NCBI RefSeq assembly: GCF_024362805.1
Contig: NZ_CP093299.1
Location: forward strand, 4,461,668-4,525,667
Direction: 5' to 3'
DNA from: Salipaludibacillus sp. LMS25
Lineage (GTDB): Bacteria; Bacillota; Bacilli; Bacillales; Salisediminibacteriaceae
DNA: 64,000 nucleotides
Positions 16,109 to 26,766 of this stretch are shown one piece after another (the stretch's first letter is position 1; each line of letters opens with the position of its first letter). A model generated the notes under the pieces. That model was not told the DNA's origin, made no database searches, and saw only the letters and a list, made by a program, of their open reading frames with translations. A program made the translations under genes and the position numbers.

Positions 16109-16159
16109 TATCTTAGTGGGCATATAAGTTAGCCTTAATGTGACACTTTTCAGATTTTT

Positions 16160-16366
16160 TTAGACAACATCATATCCTTGCTCTTCAATGGTATCTTTTA
16201 ACGTTGCCACACTCACATTGTTTTCATCAAACGAGACGGTGACAGAATTATCCCTTAAATTAACCTCCGCCTTTTTGACACCAGTAACTTTGTTTAAAGC
16301 GCCTTCTACTGCTTCTTTACAATGGTTGCAAGACATACCTTCAATCGTTATTTTTTCAGTCTTCAT
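16160..16366 (-). CDS. copZ: Copper chaperone CopZ
   Basis: 68 aa, the size of CopZ. One heavy-metal-associated domain with the metal-binding motif GMSCNHCKEAVEGAL (MxCxxC) near residue 11 and an EEQGYDV end. It carries Cu(I) in the cytoplasm to an export ATPase. It lies 25 bp after csoR in the same direction, so the two form an operon. The ATG eight bases after GAGGAG was chosen over the in-frame GTG that overlaps that site. The usual partner copA is not downstream here. Confidence 0.92.
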   Translation of the reverse strand: MKTEKITIEGMSCNHCKEAVEGALNKVTGVKKAEVNLRDNSVTVSFDENNVSVATLKDTIEEQGYDVV

Positions 16367-16391
16367 TTTACTCACTCCTCAAGATCACTTG

Positions 16392-16715
16392 TTAAGACTT
16401 AGTAAATTGTTGAATCACTTTCATAAGCTCGTCTATTGTCTCATCACCGTCACCATGCCTGACAGCGTTCGTTACACAACCACGTGTATGGTCTTCTAAC
16501 AGGTTATAGCCTACTTTTTTTAGCGCTGCGTTTACAGCCGATACTTGCACGAGAATGTCAACACAATAACGATCTTCTTCAATCATTTTTTGAATGCCTC
16601 TTACTTGACCCTCAATCCGCTTTAAACGTTGGTTAAGCTGCTTTTTATCTTCATTAGACCTCATTTTTGCAGGTTTTTTTTCCGGTTTAAGAGGTATTGT
16701 TAACTTTTCATCCAT
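16392..16715 (-). CDS. csoR: Copper-sensing transcriptional repressor CsoR
   Basis: 107 aa, DUF156/CsoR fold. The Cu(I) ligands Cys51, His76 and Cys80 are present in RYCVDIL and EDHTRGCV with the same spacing (25 and 4) as B. subtilis CsoR. LKRIEGQVRGIQKMIEEDRYC is the family hallmark. When copper binds, the repressor leaves its operator and copZ is expressed. ATG chosen for AGAGGTG six bases upstream. A promoter with a GGGGTATGGTA-type element lies 30 bp upstream, consistent with autoregulation. Confidence 0.92.
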   Translation of the reverse strand: MDEKLTIPLKPEKKPAKMRSNEDKKQLNQRLKRIEGQVRGIQKMIEEDRYCVDILVQVSAVNAALKKVGYNLLEDHTRGCVTNAVRHGDGDETIDELMKVIQQFTKS

Positions 16716-16745
16716 TATGGTCACCTCTATCGTTTAGTCATTTAT

Positions 16746-16774
16746 ACCATACCCCTGTTAAGTATATCTGTCAA
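16746..16774 (-). promoter_or_regulatory. csoR-copZ promoter with candidate CsoR operator
   Basis: On the minus strand there is TTGACA, 17 bp, TATGGT. The spacer and -10 contain AACAGGGGTATGGTAT, which resembles the right half of the B. subtilis CsoR operator (GGGGGTATGGTA). A repressor there would block the promoter directly. Confidence 0.65.
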
Positions 16775-16980
16775 CTAAATTCTCTTAAGCTTATTGTCAT
16801 GTCCATTGCTTTTTTATAATAAATAGAGGGTCTTTGCAAACATCGCTTTAATGACACTTACACAATTCTGAGGTGAAAATTCCTTATAACAAATATCTGT
16901 GCTTCTTTTCATCGCTCTCTATAATGTGTCATGATAGATCACTTTTCATCCATGTGCCTGACTTATCACGCTGATCCCTT

Positions 16981-18792
16981 CTACATATTGAGACCTTCTT
17001 CATGAGTAAGTCCCATTTTTTCAGCACCCTGTTGAAGAAGGTACATTTTCTCATATAATCCCTTACTAGCAAGAAGTTCTTCGTGGGTCCCTTCTTCAGC
17101 AATCTGACCTTCATGAAGGACAATAATGTGATCAGCTTGTTTAATCGTTGATAAGCGATGAGCGATAGCAATCGTTGTTCTGTTCTTACTCATGTTAGTA
17201 AGTGCTTGTTGAATGACCGTTTCTGTTTCTGTATCAACGCTTGAGGTCGCTTCATCTAAAATAAGAATTTTAGGTGTTCGGGCCATCGTTCTTGCAAATG
17301 ATATTAATTGCCTTTGACCGCTCGACAATGTGCCGCCTCTTTCTCCTACTGGTGTAGAATAACCTTGGGCAAGTGATGAAATAAACGAATGTGCATTAAC
17401 GAATTTAGCAGCAGCTTCTACCTCACTATCCGTCATTTTTTTATCGTATAAACGAATGTTAGACGCAATGTCACCGACAAATAGAAAAGGGTCTTGTAAT
17501 ACAAGGCCAACTGATTGTCTTAACTCGTCATTTTGATAGTGGTCGATCAATGAACCATCAATATAAATCTCACCTGCTGATCGGTCATAAAATCGCATAA
17601 GTAGATTAATGATTGAGCTTTTCCCACTTCCTGTATGGCCAACTAAAGCCAGCGTTTCCCCTTCACGTACACGGAAACTAATCTTATTAAGAACATTTTT
17701 AGTGCCATCATACGAAAATGTCACGTTTCTAAATTCAATTTCTCCTTTGAGAATTTGAGGATTTTCATTTCCAGTTTGTTGCGGTCCACGTTCTTCATAA
17801 TCCATCAACTTAAACACTCGGCCTGCTGAAATCATAGCTTGTTGAAAAACAGAAAGCCGTTGCATTATTTGATTCACTGGTTCGAAAAAGCGGTCAAGAT
17901 AATTAACAAAGGCATAGAGCACCCCGATTTCCACCGGACTTGTTAGTGAAGTAATTCCAAAATAGCTCAAAACAATGACAAGAGCAAGAATGGCCAAAAC
18001 GTCAACAGCCGGACGTAATAATAACCCATCCAGCTTAATACTCTTAAACCACGCACGATAATGTCGGTGGTTAACTTCCTCAAATTCCTTTCTCATTCGA
18101 CGTTCTTGCCGGAACAATTGAATAATTGTCATGCCTTGAATTGATTCGTTTAAACGTGCGTTTAACTCGCTCAGTTTTTCGCTCATTTCAGTATAATATG
18201 TCGTGCTGAATTTCTTGTATAACATCATAATGACCACGATAAAGGGCAGCAAAACGAGACAAAAAAGAGCAAGTTGAACATTTAAATAAAACATGGCTGT
18301 AAAGACACCAATAAGAAACATGATATTTTGCAGAAAATTAGCCATCACGCTAACGTATAATTCTTTTACTTGCTCTGTATCATTGGTGATGCGTGAAACA
18401 AGGCCTCCAGCTGGAAACGTATCAAAGAATGATAGCCCTAACCTTTCTACTTTCTCAAAAATATCGATCCGCAGTTTTTCAATAATGCGGAGTGCTATTT
18501 TTTGAAATAGTAACAGCTGAGAGTAGTTCATTAAAGCAGATAGGACATGAAGCGCTATATAACCAAGCCCAAGTACCATTAGCGACTCTGGTGGAAACAC
18601 GCGCGGTGTGAGGAAATCGTCAATAAAAATTTGCACTAATATTGGCCCGACCAACTCTGCCGCTGTCCCACCTGCTAATAGGAAAAAAGCAACTAAAAGC
18701 CACTTCCAATGGGGGGTAGCATAGTTTATAAGACGTTTAAACGTCTCACGTTGTGGTAAAGGAGTTACTAGTAATTTATGCCGATCATTCAT
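16981..18792 (-). CDS. Heterodimeric ABC exporter, subunit with canonical catalytic Glu (BmrD/YheH-like)
   Basis: 603 aa. The membrane domain (residues 30-310) has six segments, and the nucleotide-binding domain has Walker A GHTGSGKSS near 384, the signature LSSGQRQLISFAR near 490 and Walker B ILILDEATSSVD near 514, with the catalytic Glu intact. The partner gene upstream overlaps by 8 nt and has Asp instead of Glu. This asymmetric pair is the BmrC/BmrD (LmrC/LmrD) architecture of multidrug exporters. The partner's noncanonical site and this subunit's LSSGQ both fit that family. The transported drug cannot be read from the sequence. Confidence 0.88.
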   Translation of the reverse strand: MNDRHKLLVTPLPQRETFKRLINYATPHWKWLLVAFFLLAGGTAAELVGPILVQIFIDDFLTPRVFPPESLMVLGLGYIALHVLSALMNYSQLLLFQKIALRIIEKLRIDIFEKVERLGLSFFDTFPAGGLVSRITNDTEQVKELYVSVMANFLQNIMFLIGVFTAMFYLNVQLALFCLVLLPFIVVIMMLYKKFSTTYYTEMSEKLSELNARLNESIQGMTIIQLFRQERRMRKEFEEVNHRHYRAWFKSIKLDGLLLRPAVDVLAILALVIVLSYFGITSLTSPVEIGVLYAFVNYLDRFFEPVNQIMQRLSVFQQAMISAGRVFKLMDYEERGPQQTGNENPQILKGEIEFRNVTFSYDGTKNVLNKISFRVREGETLALVGHTGSGKSSIINLLMRFYDRSAGEIYIDGSLIDHYQNDELRQSVGLVLQDPFLFVGDIASNIRLYDKKMTDSEVEAAAKFVNAHSFISSLAQGYSTPVGERGGTLSSGQRQLISFARTMARTPKILILDEATSSVDTETETVIQQALTNMSKNRTTIAIAHRLSTIKQADHIIVLHEGQIAEEGTHEELLASKGLYEKMYLLQQGAEKMGLTHEEGLNM

Positions 18793-20548
18793 ACATTTGC
18801 CCTCCTTTTTCCACTAACGATTCTAGTTGCTGTAGATTATACATGGTGTAATACCACTTACCTTGTCCCATAAGCTTTGCATGATCTCCGTGCTCAATTA
18901 CCGTCCCATCATCCATGACAATGATTTGCTCTGCATGTTTAATAGCACTCAATCTATGAGCCGTAATAACAGTTGTTTTTTCAACACGCAATTTTCGTAG
19001 ATGGGTTAAAATCGTCTCTTCTGTCTCCGCATCAACAGCTGATAATGCATCGTCAAGAACGAGAATTTCTGGATCCATTAATAATGCTCGTGCTATAGAT
19101 AAACGTTGTTTCTGACCACCTGAAAGTGTCACACCTCTTTCACCTACAATTGTCTCATAACCATTCTCTAATGCTAAAATGTCGTCATGAACAGATGCTA
19201 ATTTTGCTACCTCGATAATTTCTTGATAGGAAGCAGTCGGTTTCCCAAAACTTATATTGTCAGCAATTGACGCAGAAAATAGAAAATGATCTTGTGGGAC
19301 ATACACCACTGTTTTACGAATGGCTTCAATTGTATACGCTTCTATTGGTTTATTTGCAAACGTTATAGTGCCACCTGTTATTTCGAAATCTCGCATAAGA
19401 GAAGAAACAAGTGTGGTTTTTCCACTTCCTGTTTTACCTGCTACTCCTAATGTTTCCCCACGCTTAATATGTAGACTAATATCCTTTAAAACAGGCTTTT
19501 GCAGGCTTTCATTGTAAGAAAAATGATCAATTTGAAACGTAATATCTCCCTTTGGTGGTACAGGATCAGCTCCCTTCCTATTACTAACCTCATTTTTGAC
19601 GGCTAATAATTTTTTCACTCTATCATATGAAGCCCTTCCACGTTCCACGATATTAAATAGCCACCCGAACGCTAACATGGGCCAAATCAGTAAACCTAGA
19701 TAGACAGTAAAACTAGTAAGCTGTCCAATCGTAATATCGTTATTTACAACAAACACAGCACCAAACGTAATGGATAAAAAATAAGAAAAGCCTATGATCA
19801 ATGAAGAAGTAGGGTCAAATAACGCATCCACTTTAGCAACAGACACATTTTTTTCTACTACATCCGCCGTTTCTTTTTTAAAAGCCTCTGTATCTTCTTT
19901 TTCGTAACCGAGGGTTTTAATGACTCTTATACCTGCCATGCTTTCTTGGACTTTGTCATTTAGCGAGGAAAACGCTGCTTGTGCTTTTAGAAACCGTTTG
20001 TGAAGCAATGAGCCATAACGGCTAGTAGCCAAAGCCATTAGTGGCATAGGAAGCAACGCGATTAACGTCAGTTGCCAGCTGATCGTTGCTGCCATCGTCA
20101 GAATCACGAAGCCACCCATCGTTATCGAATCCACTAGTGTAAGGACACCTATGCCTGCCGTCTGTTCGATGGCCCGAATATCATTTGTAGCATGGGCCAT
20201 TAAATCTCCCGTACGTCTCCTTTGAAAAAACGATGACGACATATTAGAGAAATGGCTATAAAGACGATATCGTAACACCCTGGCAAGCTTTATTGCTGAT
20301 CCGAAAATTAAAATTCGCCATAGGTAACGGAGAGCGTAAATGGTAGCAGCCAGTCCTACTAATAGGCTCATCCATCGCGTTAAAATCTCTTGTGACAATG
20401 TCCCAGTTGAAATGTGATCGACTATGACACCAACTACGTAAGGCGGAATAAGTGATAGTAGGGATACAACCGCCAATACGATGACGCCACTACCATAACG
20501 CCATCTCTCTTGTTTGAAATACCACATTAAATCTATGAATACACGCAC
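18785..20548 (-). CDS. Heterodimeric ABC exporter, degenerate-site subunit (BmrC/YheI-like)
   Basis: About 587 aa with six membrane segments, then a nucleotide-binding domain with GKTGSGKTT (Walker A), LSGGQKQRLSIARAL and the Walker B variant ILVLDDALSAVD. The second Asp replaces the catalytic Glu, as in BmrC. It works with the 603-aa subunit encoded directly downstream (8-nt overlap). Start uncertain: three in-frame GTG codons (20569, 20560, 20548) lie near GAGGGGTGTGAGG. I prefer 20548, six bases after GAGG, which also fits the homologues' N-terminus. The 395-bp leader upstream was searched for a bmrB-like attenuator peptide; none was convincing. Confidence 0.87.
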   Translation of the reverse strand: MRVFIDLMWYFKQERWRYGSGVIVLAVVSLLSLIPPYVVGVIVDHISTGTLSQEILTRWMSLLVGLAATIYALRYLWRILIFGSAIKLARVLRYRLYSHFSNMSSSFFQRRRTGDLMAHATNDIRAIEQTAGIGVLTLVDSITMGGFVILTMAATISWQLTLIALLPMPLMALATSRYGSLLHKRFLKAQAAFSSLNDKVQESMAGIRVIKTLGYEKEDTEAFKKETADVVEKNVSVAKVDALFDPTSSLIIGFSYFLSITFGAVFVVNNDITIGQLTSFTVYLGLLIWPMLAFGWLFNIVERGRASYDRVKKLLAVKNEVSNRKGADPVPPKGDITFQIDHFSYNESLQKPVLKDISLHIKRGETLGVAGKTGSGKTTLVSSLMRDFEITGGTITFANKPIEAYTIEAIRKTVVYVPQDHFLFSASIADNISFGKPTASYQEIIEVAKLASVHDDILALENGYETIVGERGVTLSGGQKQRLSIARALLMDPEILVLDDALSAVDAETEETILTHLRKLRVEKTTVITAHRLSAIKHAEQIIVMDDGTVIEHGDHAKLMGQGKWYYTMYNLQQLESLVEKGGQMYE

Positions 20549-20569
20549 TGACAGCCTCACACCCCTCAC

Positions 20570-20934
20570 TAATTACGGCTAATCTAGGTATAACAGAAAA
20601 TAGTTATTTCAGTCCATATCTATCGTCATAGCTTATTATTGTCATACAATGCCAAGACACTTTTCCTGGTTAGGCACGTTTTACCCTTTCAACCATTAGG
20701 ATGGCGCATAGCACATGCGTATCAGGGCATTTGATCGATGTGTCAGAAAATAAGCAGGTCGTCTCACGTTAATAATACCGTTTTCTTCTAACAAGTGATT
20801 CCTCAAAATATCTCAAATATCACTTTTGAATAACCATCCCTTTGTTAAAAAAGCATTTCACTTCTATAATTATACAGTCACCTAGTAGATATTAAAACTA
20901 GAAGTTAGGTACAAAAAAGTTTAAACGTCATATA
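20570..20934. other. Intergenic region upstream of the ABC exporter
   Basis: No gene recognised. It must hold the exporter promoter. No leader peptide or regulator site could be supported. Confidence 0.4.
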
Positions 20935-20936
20935 AA

Positions 20937-20960
20937 AAACACCCCTATTTAGGAGTGTTT
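20937..20960 (-). terminator. Terminator of yneF
   Basis: On the minus strand AAACACTCC, a 6-nt loop, GGGGTGTTTTTT, directly after the yneF stop. Confidence 0.8.
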
Positions 20961-20964
20961 ACTG

Positions 20965-21183
20965 TTATTTTTTATCAGTTTGACCTTGCATGGCTTTCAT
21001 CATTTGGTTGATTTTCTTCTGCGATGGATTCATACCCATTTGCATCATCATCACTCGAAGCATTTTTTCGTTAATTGGCGGATTTTTCTTCATATAATTC
21101 ATCATATACTGTCTAGCGATAAAGAATCCGAGCGCGATTCCTGCTAACAGAGCGATGACACCGATTAAAATATTTACCCACAT
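20965..21183 (-). CDS. yneF: YneF family small membrane protein (UPF0154)
   Basis: 72 aa, identical in length to B. subtilis YneF as I recall it. An N-terminal membrane segment ([20 protein letters not shown]) is followed by the family signature [19 protein letters not shown] and [13 protein letters not shown]. Function unknown. It follows sirA in the same direction, as in B. subtilis, with GGAGGGTCAACGCCG before the ATG. Confidence 0.93.
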   Translation of the reverse strand: MWVNILIGVIALLAGIALGFFIARQYMMNYMKKNPPINEKMLRVMMMQMGMNPSQKKINQMMKAMQGQTDKK

Positions 21184-21302
21184 CGGCGTTGACCCTCCTT
21201 CTCTAATCTGCTGAATTGTCGACTAAAAACGTCATAATGTTTGAACCCTATTCATTATACATGAAAGGCTTTCACATTTAAAGAGAAGCTTGGGATATTC
21301 AC

Positions 21303-21749
21303 TCATTTTTGTACGGTATCCAGCGTTTTTAACGGCCTTAACCACCCGTATTGATTGTTCGCATAGTCCAACGCCAGAAAATAGTGTTGATAATAACGAA
21401 GTATTTCAAAAAAACACGTCTCAACATCTAGATTGCCATCTGCTTCTAATAAAATCTTATTATGAGTAACCGTTATAGTAGCCGTACTGTCATCTTTCTT
21501 AAAATCAATATGATGTACATTTTCAACCCTACTGTAATCTTTATTATGAAAAAGAGTATGATAAATAGCTTGATTTATTTGTTTCTCTGGGATTGTTCTT
21601 GTAATGTAGTTAATTTGCGATCGCGTGATTGTTTTTAATAGGTCTGTAGCGAGACGATTTTCCTTAAACAGTTGAAATAATTTTTTCTCCATCCCCCGAT
21701 ACATGAGAGCCACATCTTCTCTCATTAAAACTATCTCATACTTTCGCAT
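21303..21749 (-). CDS. sirA: Sporulation inhibitor of replication SirA (YneE)
   Basis: 148 aa, the same length as B. subtilis SirA. The start was set at MRKYEIVLMRED because AGAGGGGTG lies five bases upstream; a longer frame adds 19 residues without a site. In B. subtilis, SirA is made under Spo0A control at the onset of sporulation and binds domain I of DnaA to block new rounds of replication. Similarity is moderate: the N-terminal YxIxLxxE pattern and the YxxHYFALDYANNQ-like C-terminal part. The position between tkt and yneF supports the call more than any motif. Confidence 0.8.
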   Translation of the reverse strand: MRKYEIVLMREDVALMYRGMEKKLFQLFKENRLATDLLKTITRSQINYITRTIPEKQINQAIYHTLFHNKDYSRVENVHHIDFKKDDSTATITVTHNKILLEADGNLDVETCFFEILRYYQHYFLALDYANNQYGWLRPLKTLDTVQK

Positions 21750-22064
21750 TCGCTCACCCCTCTTATGATTAAGCGTTAATGGCTTGTCTTCCATTATAAA
21801 AGACATCGATTCAAATATTTGTCATAACATGTGATTCTTATTGACTTGTTTTGTCTAAGTGTTTGTCTTTTTATACTATCGAACTAATTCATAATACAAA
21901 AAGGCATTGCTCTTCCGCTGCAGCCCTTTTTAAAATAGATATTCAGTATTGTTCGCTTATTCGTGTTGAAGCTTCAATTATGACATTCATTCTGTCGGTA
22001 ACTTTTTACTCAGTCAGTCCCTGCTCTCTAAGTAAACTTGGTTCATTAAGCTGAAACATCGAGA

Positions 22065-22210
22065 ATTCAGGTGGCGGCGAGATGCCTACCTGAGTAAAAT
22101 TCCCCCTTACGCTATGCGTTAAGGTAGGGAACTATAGCCCTTAAAACTTTTAAGGTAAACTGCCCAACAAGCAACGGGTTTGAACCACTTTTCACTCAAT
22201 TAAACATACC
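22065..22210. ncRNA. Structured intergenic element between sirA and tkt
   Basis: Three stem-loops lie close together: ATTCAGGTGGCGGCGAGATG with CCTACCTGAG; CCTTACGC with GCGTTAAGG around TAT; and the palindrome CCTTAAAACTTTTAAGG, flanked by GGGAACTATAG and GTAAACTGCCC. No coding frame fits. On the minus strand GGGCAGTTTACC recalls the GGGGCAGTTTATCCC arm of the type A repeats, so it may be a relative of that family rather than an RNA gene. I do not recognise a named family. Confidence 0.4.
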
Positions 22211-22349
22211 CCCTTTAGAAGTTAGATCATCTTACAGTCCTAAGCTTATATTAAATCTTTAACACGTGGCTTATTTTTGTGGAAGACAATCATATCCAGT
22301 AAAGTAATTAGCTATAAAGGAATGTGCAAGCTTCGTAAGCATTAAAAAA

Positions 22350-22378
22350 ATTACGCCAAAGTAAGCCTTTGGCGTAAT
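22350..22378 (-). terminator. Terminator of tkt
   Basis: Perfect 12-bp stem ATTACGCCAAAG / CTTTGGCGTAAT with a 5-nt loop, followed on the minus strand by TTTTTTT. Confidence 0.9.
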
Positions 22379-22387
22379 GATTGTCTA

Positions 22388-24385
22388 TTATTTTTCTAAA
22401 AGTTGTTTAAAACGAGTGACAACATTTTCAACAGTAAAACCATATTCTTGGAGTATACGATCTCCTGGTGCCGAAGCCCCAAACTTGTCAATTCCTAGAA
22501 CAGATCCTTCATCACCAGTATATCTTTCCCAACCAAGAGTCGTTGCCATTTCAATACCGAGGCGACGCTTCAAATGAGATGGCAGTACAGATTCTTTATA
22601 CTCAGCTGATTGTTTTTCAAAGCGATCCCAACTCGGCATACTGACGACAGAGACGAAGATCCCTTCTTTTTCAAGAGCTTGTTGAGCCTCTACCGCTAAC
22701 GCTACTTCTGAACCACTGGCAAGTAAAAGTCCATTTGCCTCTCCGTTTGCTTCAGAAACGACATAGGCTCCCTTTGTCACACCTTCATACGCTTTTTCTT
22801 TAGTTGACGGTAATGTAGGCAAACCTTGTCTTGTTAAAACAAGTGCTGTAGGTTCATGTTTACTTTCAAGTGCAGCTTTCCATGCAGCAGCAACTTCATT
22901 TCCGTCTGCTGGGCGTATAATGGATATACCCGGCATCGCTCTTAAAGCTGCTAGCTGTTCTACTGGCTCATGCGTAGGACCATCTTCTCCCACAGCAATA
23001 CTATCGTGTGTAAAGACATATGTGACCGGCACCTTCATAATTGAAGATAAACGTAACGCTGGACGTAAGTAATCAGAGAATACGAAGAATGTAGCCACAT
23101 ACGGGCGAATGCCACCGTGAAGTGCCATCCCATTAGCTGCTGCGGCCATAGCAAACTCACGTACCCCAAACCAAACATTGCGGCCACTATAATTATCACG
23201 ACTAAAATCTTCTTCCCCATCTAGCATTGTTTTATTAGATGAGGCTAAGTCTGCTGATCCACCAAATAAGCTAGGAACTTGTTGAGCAATAGCGTTTAAA
23301 ACCTCTCCTCCGGAAGCTCTTGTAGCCGGCTTGTCTCCTTCCTCATAAACAGGAATAGCTTTATCCCAGTTAGCAGGAAGCTCTCCTTTAATCGCTGTTT
23401 CAAGCTCCTCACCAAGTTCTGGATAGGCTTTTTTGTATTCTGCAAAGAGATCGTTCCATTTTTCTTCTTCTGCTTGTCCTTTTTCCGCAAGTTGCTTATA
23501 ATGCTCTCTTACCTCATCTGGCACGTAAAAGTCTTCTTCAAACGTCCATTTGTAAGCTTCCTTCGTCATTTTCACTTCATCTTCGCCTAGTGGTGCTCCG
23601 TGAGAGGCTGATTTACCACCTTTATTAGGTGATCCATAGCCAATGACCGTTTTTACTTCAATTAATGTTGGACGATCATCTGCTTTAGCCGCTTCAATCG
23701 CTGTAGCAATTTCGCTCAAATCATTTCCATCTTCCACACGAATCACTTGCCAGCCGTAAGCTTTGAAGCGATCTTCTACATTTTCGGAGAAAGACTGGTG
23801 TAGCTCACCGTCAAGCGAAATGTCGTTTGAGTCGTAAAGGACAACGAGCTTCCCAAGTTTTAAATGTCCAGCAAGTGAGGCTGCTTCCGCAGATACACCT
23901 TCCATTAAATCCCCGTCTCCGCAGATACTATATGTATAGTGATCAACGACATTGTAGTGATCGCGATTGTAAGTTGCAGCAAGTTTTCTTTCTGCCATAG
24001 CAAATCCAACAGACATCGCCACACCTTGTCCAAGTGGCCCTGTGGTTGCCTCTACACCTGGTGTATCTCCTACTTCAGGATGGCCTGGTGTACGACTTCC
24101 CCATTGTCTGAAATTTTTCAAGTCATCGAGTGTCACATCATAACCATGGAGATGAAGCAGGCTATAAAGTAACATTGAACCGTGCCCTGCTGATAAAACA
24201 AATCTGTCTCGATTAAACCAATCTGGGTTTGTCGGATTATGCTGCATAAATTGTGAAAACAGCTTATAAGCCATAGGTGCTGCTCCCATTGGCATTCCTG
24301 GATGGCCTGATTGTGCTTTCTCAACACCATCTATCGATAGTGTTCTTATCGTTGCAATTGATAAGTGGTCGATATTTGTACACAT
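22388..24385 (-). CDS. tkt: Transketolase
   Basis: 665 aa with the usual transketolase length and order: the thiamine diphosphate motif [19 protein letters not shown] near residue 155, the [14 protein letters not shown] start region, [18 protein letters not shown] near 470, and the C-terminal domain. It transfers two-carbon units between sugar phosphates in the non-oxidative pentose phosphate pathway, in the cytoplasm. The start was set at [17 protein letters not shown], matching homologues; 27 extra codons upstream are unlikely. It has its own strong terminator. Confidence 0.97.
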   Translation of the reverse strand: MCTNIDHLSIATIRTLSIDGVEKAQSGHPGMPMGAAPMAYKLFSQFMQHNPTNPDWFNRDRFVLSAGHGSMLLYSLLHLHGYDVTLDDLKNFRQWGSRTPGHPEVGDTPGVEATTGPLGQGVAMSVGFAMAERKLAATYNRDHYNVVDHYTYSICGDGDLMEGVSAEAASLAGHLKLGKLVVLYDSNDISLDGELHQSFSENVEDRFKAYGWQVIRVEDGNDLSEIATAIEAAKADDRPTLIEVKTVIGYGSPNKGGKSASHGAPLGEDEVKMTKEAYKWTFEEDFYVPDEVREHYKQLAEKGQAEEEKWNDLFAEYKKAYPELGEELETAIKGELPANWDKAIPVYEEGDKPATRASGGEVLNAIAQQVPSLFGGSADLASSNKTMLDGEEDFSRDNYSGRNVWFGVREFAMAAAANGMALHGGIRPYVATFFVFSDYLRPALRLSSIMKVPVTYVFTHDSIAVGEDGPTHEPVEQLAALRAMPGISIIRPADGNEVAAAWKAALESKHEPTALVLTRQGLPTLPSTKEKAYEGVTKGAYVVSEANGEANGLLLASGSEVALAVEAQQALEKEGIFVSVVSMPSWDRFEKQSAEYKESVLPSHLKRRLGIEMATTLGWERYTGDEGSVLGIDKFGASAPGDRILQEYGFTVENVVTRFKQLLEK

Positions 24386-24608
24386 GGAAAAATCAGCCTC
24401 TTTTCTATTAGTATATTGATCACGTTTTCTCATACATATCATATACCTTCTGAAGAGGTTAGACAACCGTTTTCAATAGATAAAAGTGACTCACTACGCA
24501 AAGTGCCTTAAAATAGCCATGTTTTAACAGCGCTTTCAAAATAAAATCCCACATCGTATTTTCTGATGGGGGATAGGTATATGGATAAAACATGACTAAC
24601 GGGAAATA

Positions 24609-24854
24609 TCAATGTAAGGGCCCATTGCTCCCTTTTCTTTTTTTCTCTTCTTTTAATTTTTCCGGTGTCACATCATTTCCTTTTTTATCTACTACTTTCA
24701 CAGACGTTAACTGGTTTTTAAATGATTGGCGTACATTACCTAAATACTCCTGACGAAGATCCTTCTGTTCCTGCTGCTCTTTAAGCGTTAAACCGTCACT
24801 TTTCGCCTTTCGTGCAAGCTCATTGATACGTTGTATTTTTTCTTTACTAAGCAT
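24609..24854 (-). CDS. ynzC: YnzC family protein (UPF0291/DUF896)
   Basis: 81 aa, close to B. subtilis YnzC (77 aa). The helical hairpin IQRINELARKAKSDGLTLKE, EQKDLRQEYLGNVRQSFKNQL is the family hallmark. Part of the SOS-linked yneA-yneB-ynzC set. In B. subtilis its role is unclear. It follows yneB by 71 bp in the same direction. Confidence 0.93.
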   Translation of the reverse strand: MLSKEKIQRINELARKAKSDGLTLKEQQEQKDLRQEYLGNVRQSFKNQLTSVKVVDKKGNDVTPEKLKEEKKRKGSNGPLH

Positions 24855-24925
24855 TTTTATTCCTCCAAGTTGTTGACGTGCTCCATTAATCTTATTAAAC
24901 TATAGAGGATGTTTCAACCGATTCA

Positions 24926-25896
<971 letters not shown>

Positions 25897-25913
25897 AGCT
25901 CTCACCTCAAATA

Positions 25914-26008
25914 AGAATGTTTGTTCCCTTATCATAAACAGAACGCCCGTTCGTGTCAAGGGAAAAAGAGAACGTTCGTTTGCGCAACCTGTGTTCTCAT
26001 GGTATAAT
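25914..26008. promoter_or_regulatory. LexA/DinR boxes and lexA promoter in the lexA-yneA divergence
   Basis: Three boxes of the form GAAC-N4-GTTC or one base off: AGAACGCCCGTTCG (25940-25953), AGAACGTTCGTTTG (25969-25982) and GCAACCTGTGTTCT (25984-25997). A weaker AGAATGTTTGTTCC lies at 25914-25927. The lexA promoter is TTGCGC (25980), 17 bp, TATAAT (26003-26008), so boxes 2 and 3 overlap it directly. Boxes nearer yneA control yneA-yneB-ynzC. Confidence 0.85.
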
Positions 26009-26099
26009 ATCCCTGTGTTATTAAATCGTCAGGTTATATATATGCACACGAAACCGATATTAGTACAAGCTCTCAAATATATATAAAGAGGTGTTTCAC

Positions 26100-26723
26100 A
26101 TGTCAAAATTATCTCCACGTCAACAAGCGATCCTCGAATTCATTAGAGCAGAAGTAAAAGATAAAGGCTACCCGCCTTCTGTGCGAGAAATCGGGGAGGC
26201 CGTGGGACTTGCCTCCAGCTCTACTGTACATGGGCATCTCTCTAGGCTTGAGAAAAAAGGATATATTCGGCGTGACCCGACTAAACCTCGTGCCATTGAA
26301 GTAATGGGATTAGATGATGATACAGGCTCAGTCTCAAAAACCCCGTCCCTTCATATTCCTGTTATCGGAAAAGTCACAGCCGGTCAGCCTATTACGGCCA
26401 TTGAAAATGTTGAAGAATATTTACCGATGCCTGCGAGCTTTGTCCAAGATGAACATTCGTTCATTTTGGAGATATCAGGAGATTCTATGATAGAAGCCGG
26501 TATTTTTGATGGTGACTATGTAGTGGTTAAGCAGCAAACTTATGCGAATAACGGTGATATTGTCGTTGCTATGACGGAGGAAGAGGAAGCCACAGTAAAA
26601 CGTTTCTTTAAAGAAGAAAATCACATTCGTTTACAGCCGGAAAATGCTACTCTGGAGCCGATTATTCTTAACAATGTGCATATTTTAGGAAAAGTTATCG
26701 GTGTCTTTCGTACATTGCACTAA
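26100..26723 (+). CDS. lexA: SOS repressor LexA (DinR)
   Basis: 207 aa. The winged-helix DNA-binding domain at 1-70 ([20 protein letters not shown]) is followed by the autoproteolysis domain with cleavage site Ala94-Gly95 in VTAGQP and catalytic Ser129 (SGDSM) and Lys167 (TVKRF). RecA-stimulated cleavage frees the boxes upstream and at the polymerase gene. ATG chosen for GAGGTG six bases upstream. Followed by a strong terminator. Confidence 0.97.
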   Translation: MSKLSPRQQAILEFIRAEVKDKGYPPSVREIGEAVGLASSSTVHGHLSRLEKKGYIRRDPTKPRAIEVMGLDDDTGSVSKTPSLHIPVIGKVTAGQPITAIENVEEYLPMPASFVQDEHSFILEISGDSMIEAGIFDGDYVVVKQQTYANNGDIVVAMTEEEEATVKRFFKEENHIRLQPENATLEPIILNNVHILGKVIGVFRTLH

Positions 26724-26728
26724 GTCAT

Positions 26729-26748
26729 ACACGAGCTTTTGCTCGTGT
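26729..26748 (+). terminator. Terminator of lexA
   Basis: ACACGAGC / GCTCGTGT stem with a TTTT loop, then a TTCTTTTTT run. Confidence 0.92.
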
Positions 26749-26766
26749 TTCTTTTTTATGGAAAAA

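Noticed and set aside
20570..20964. bmrB-like leader peptide and attenuator before the ABC exporter
   Set aside because: No small frame with a ribosome site followed by alternative hairpins could be identified.
21851..22054. Plus-strand frame of 67 codons between sirA and tkt
   Set aside because: No start signal and no protein-like pattern.
23035..23220. Minus-strand frame resembling a small membrane protein within tkt
   Set aside because: It is an alternative frame of the transketolase gene.
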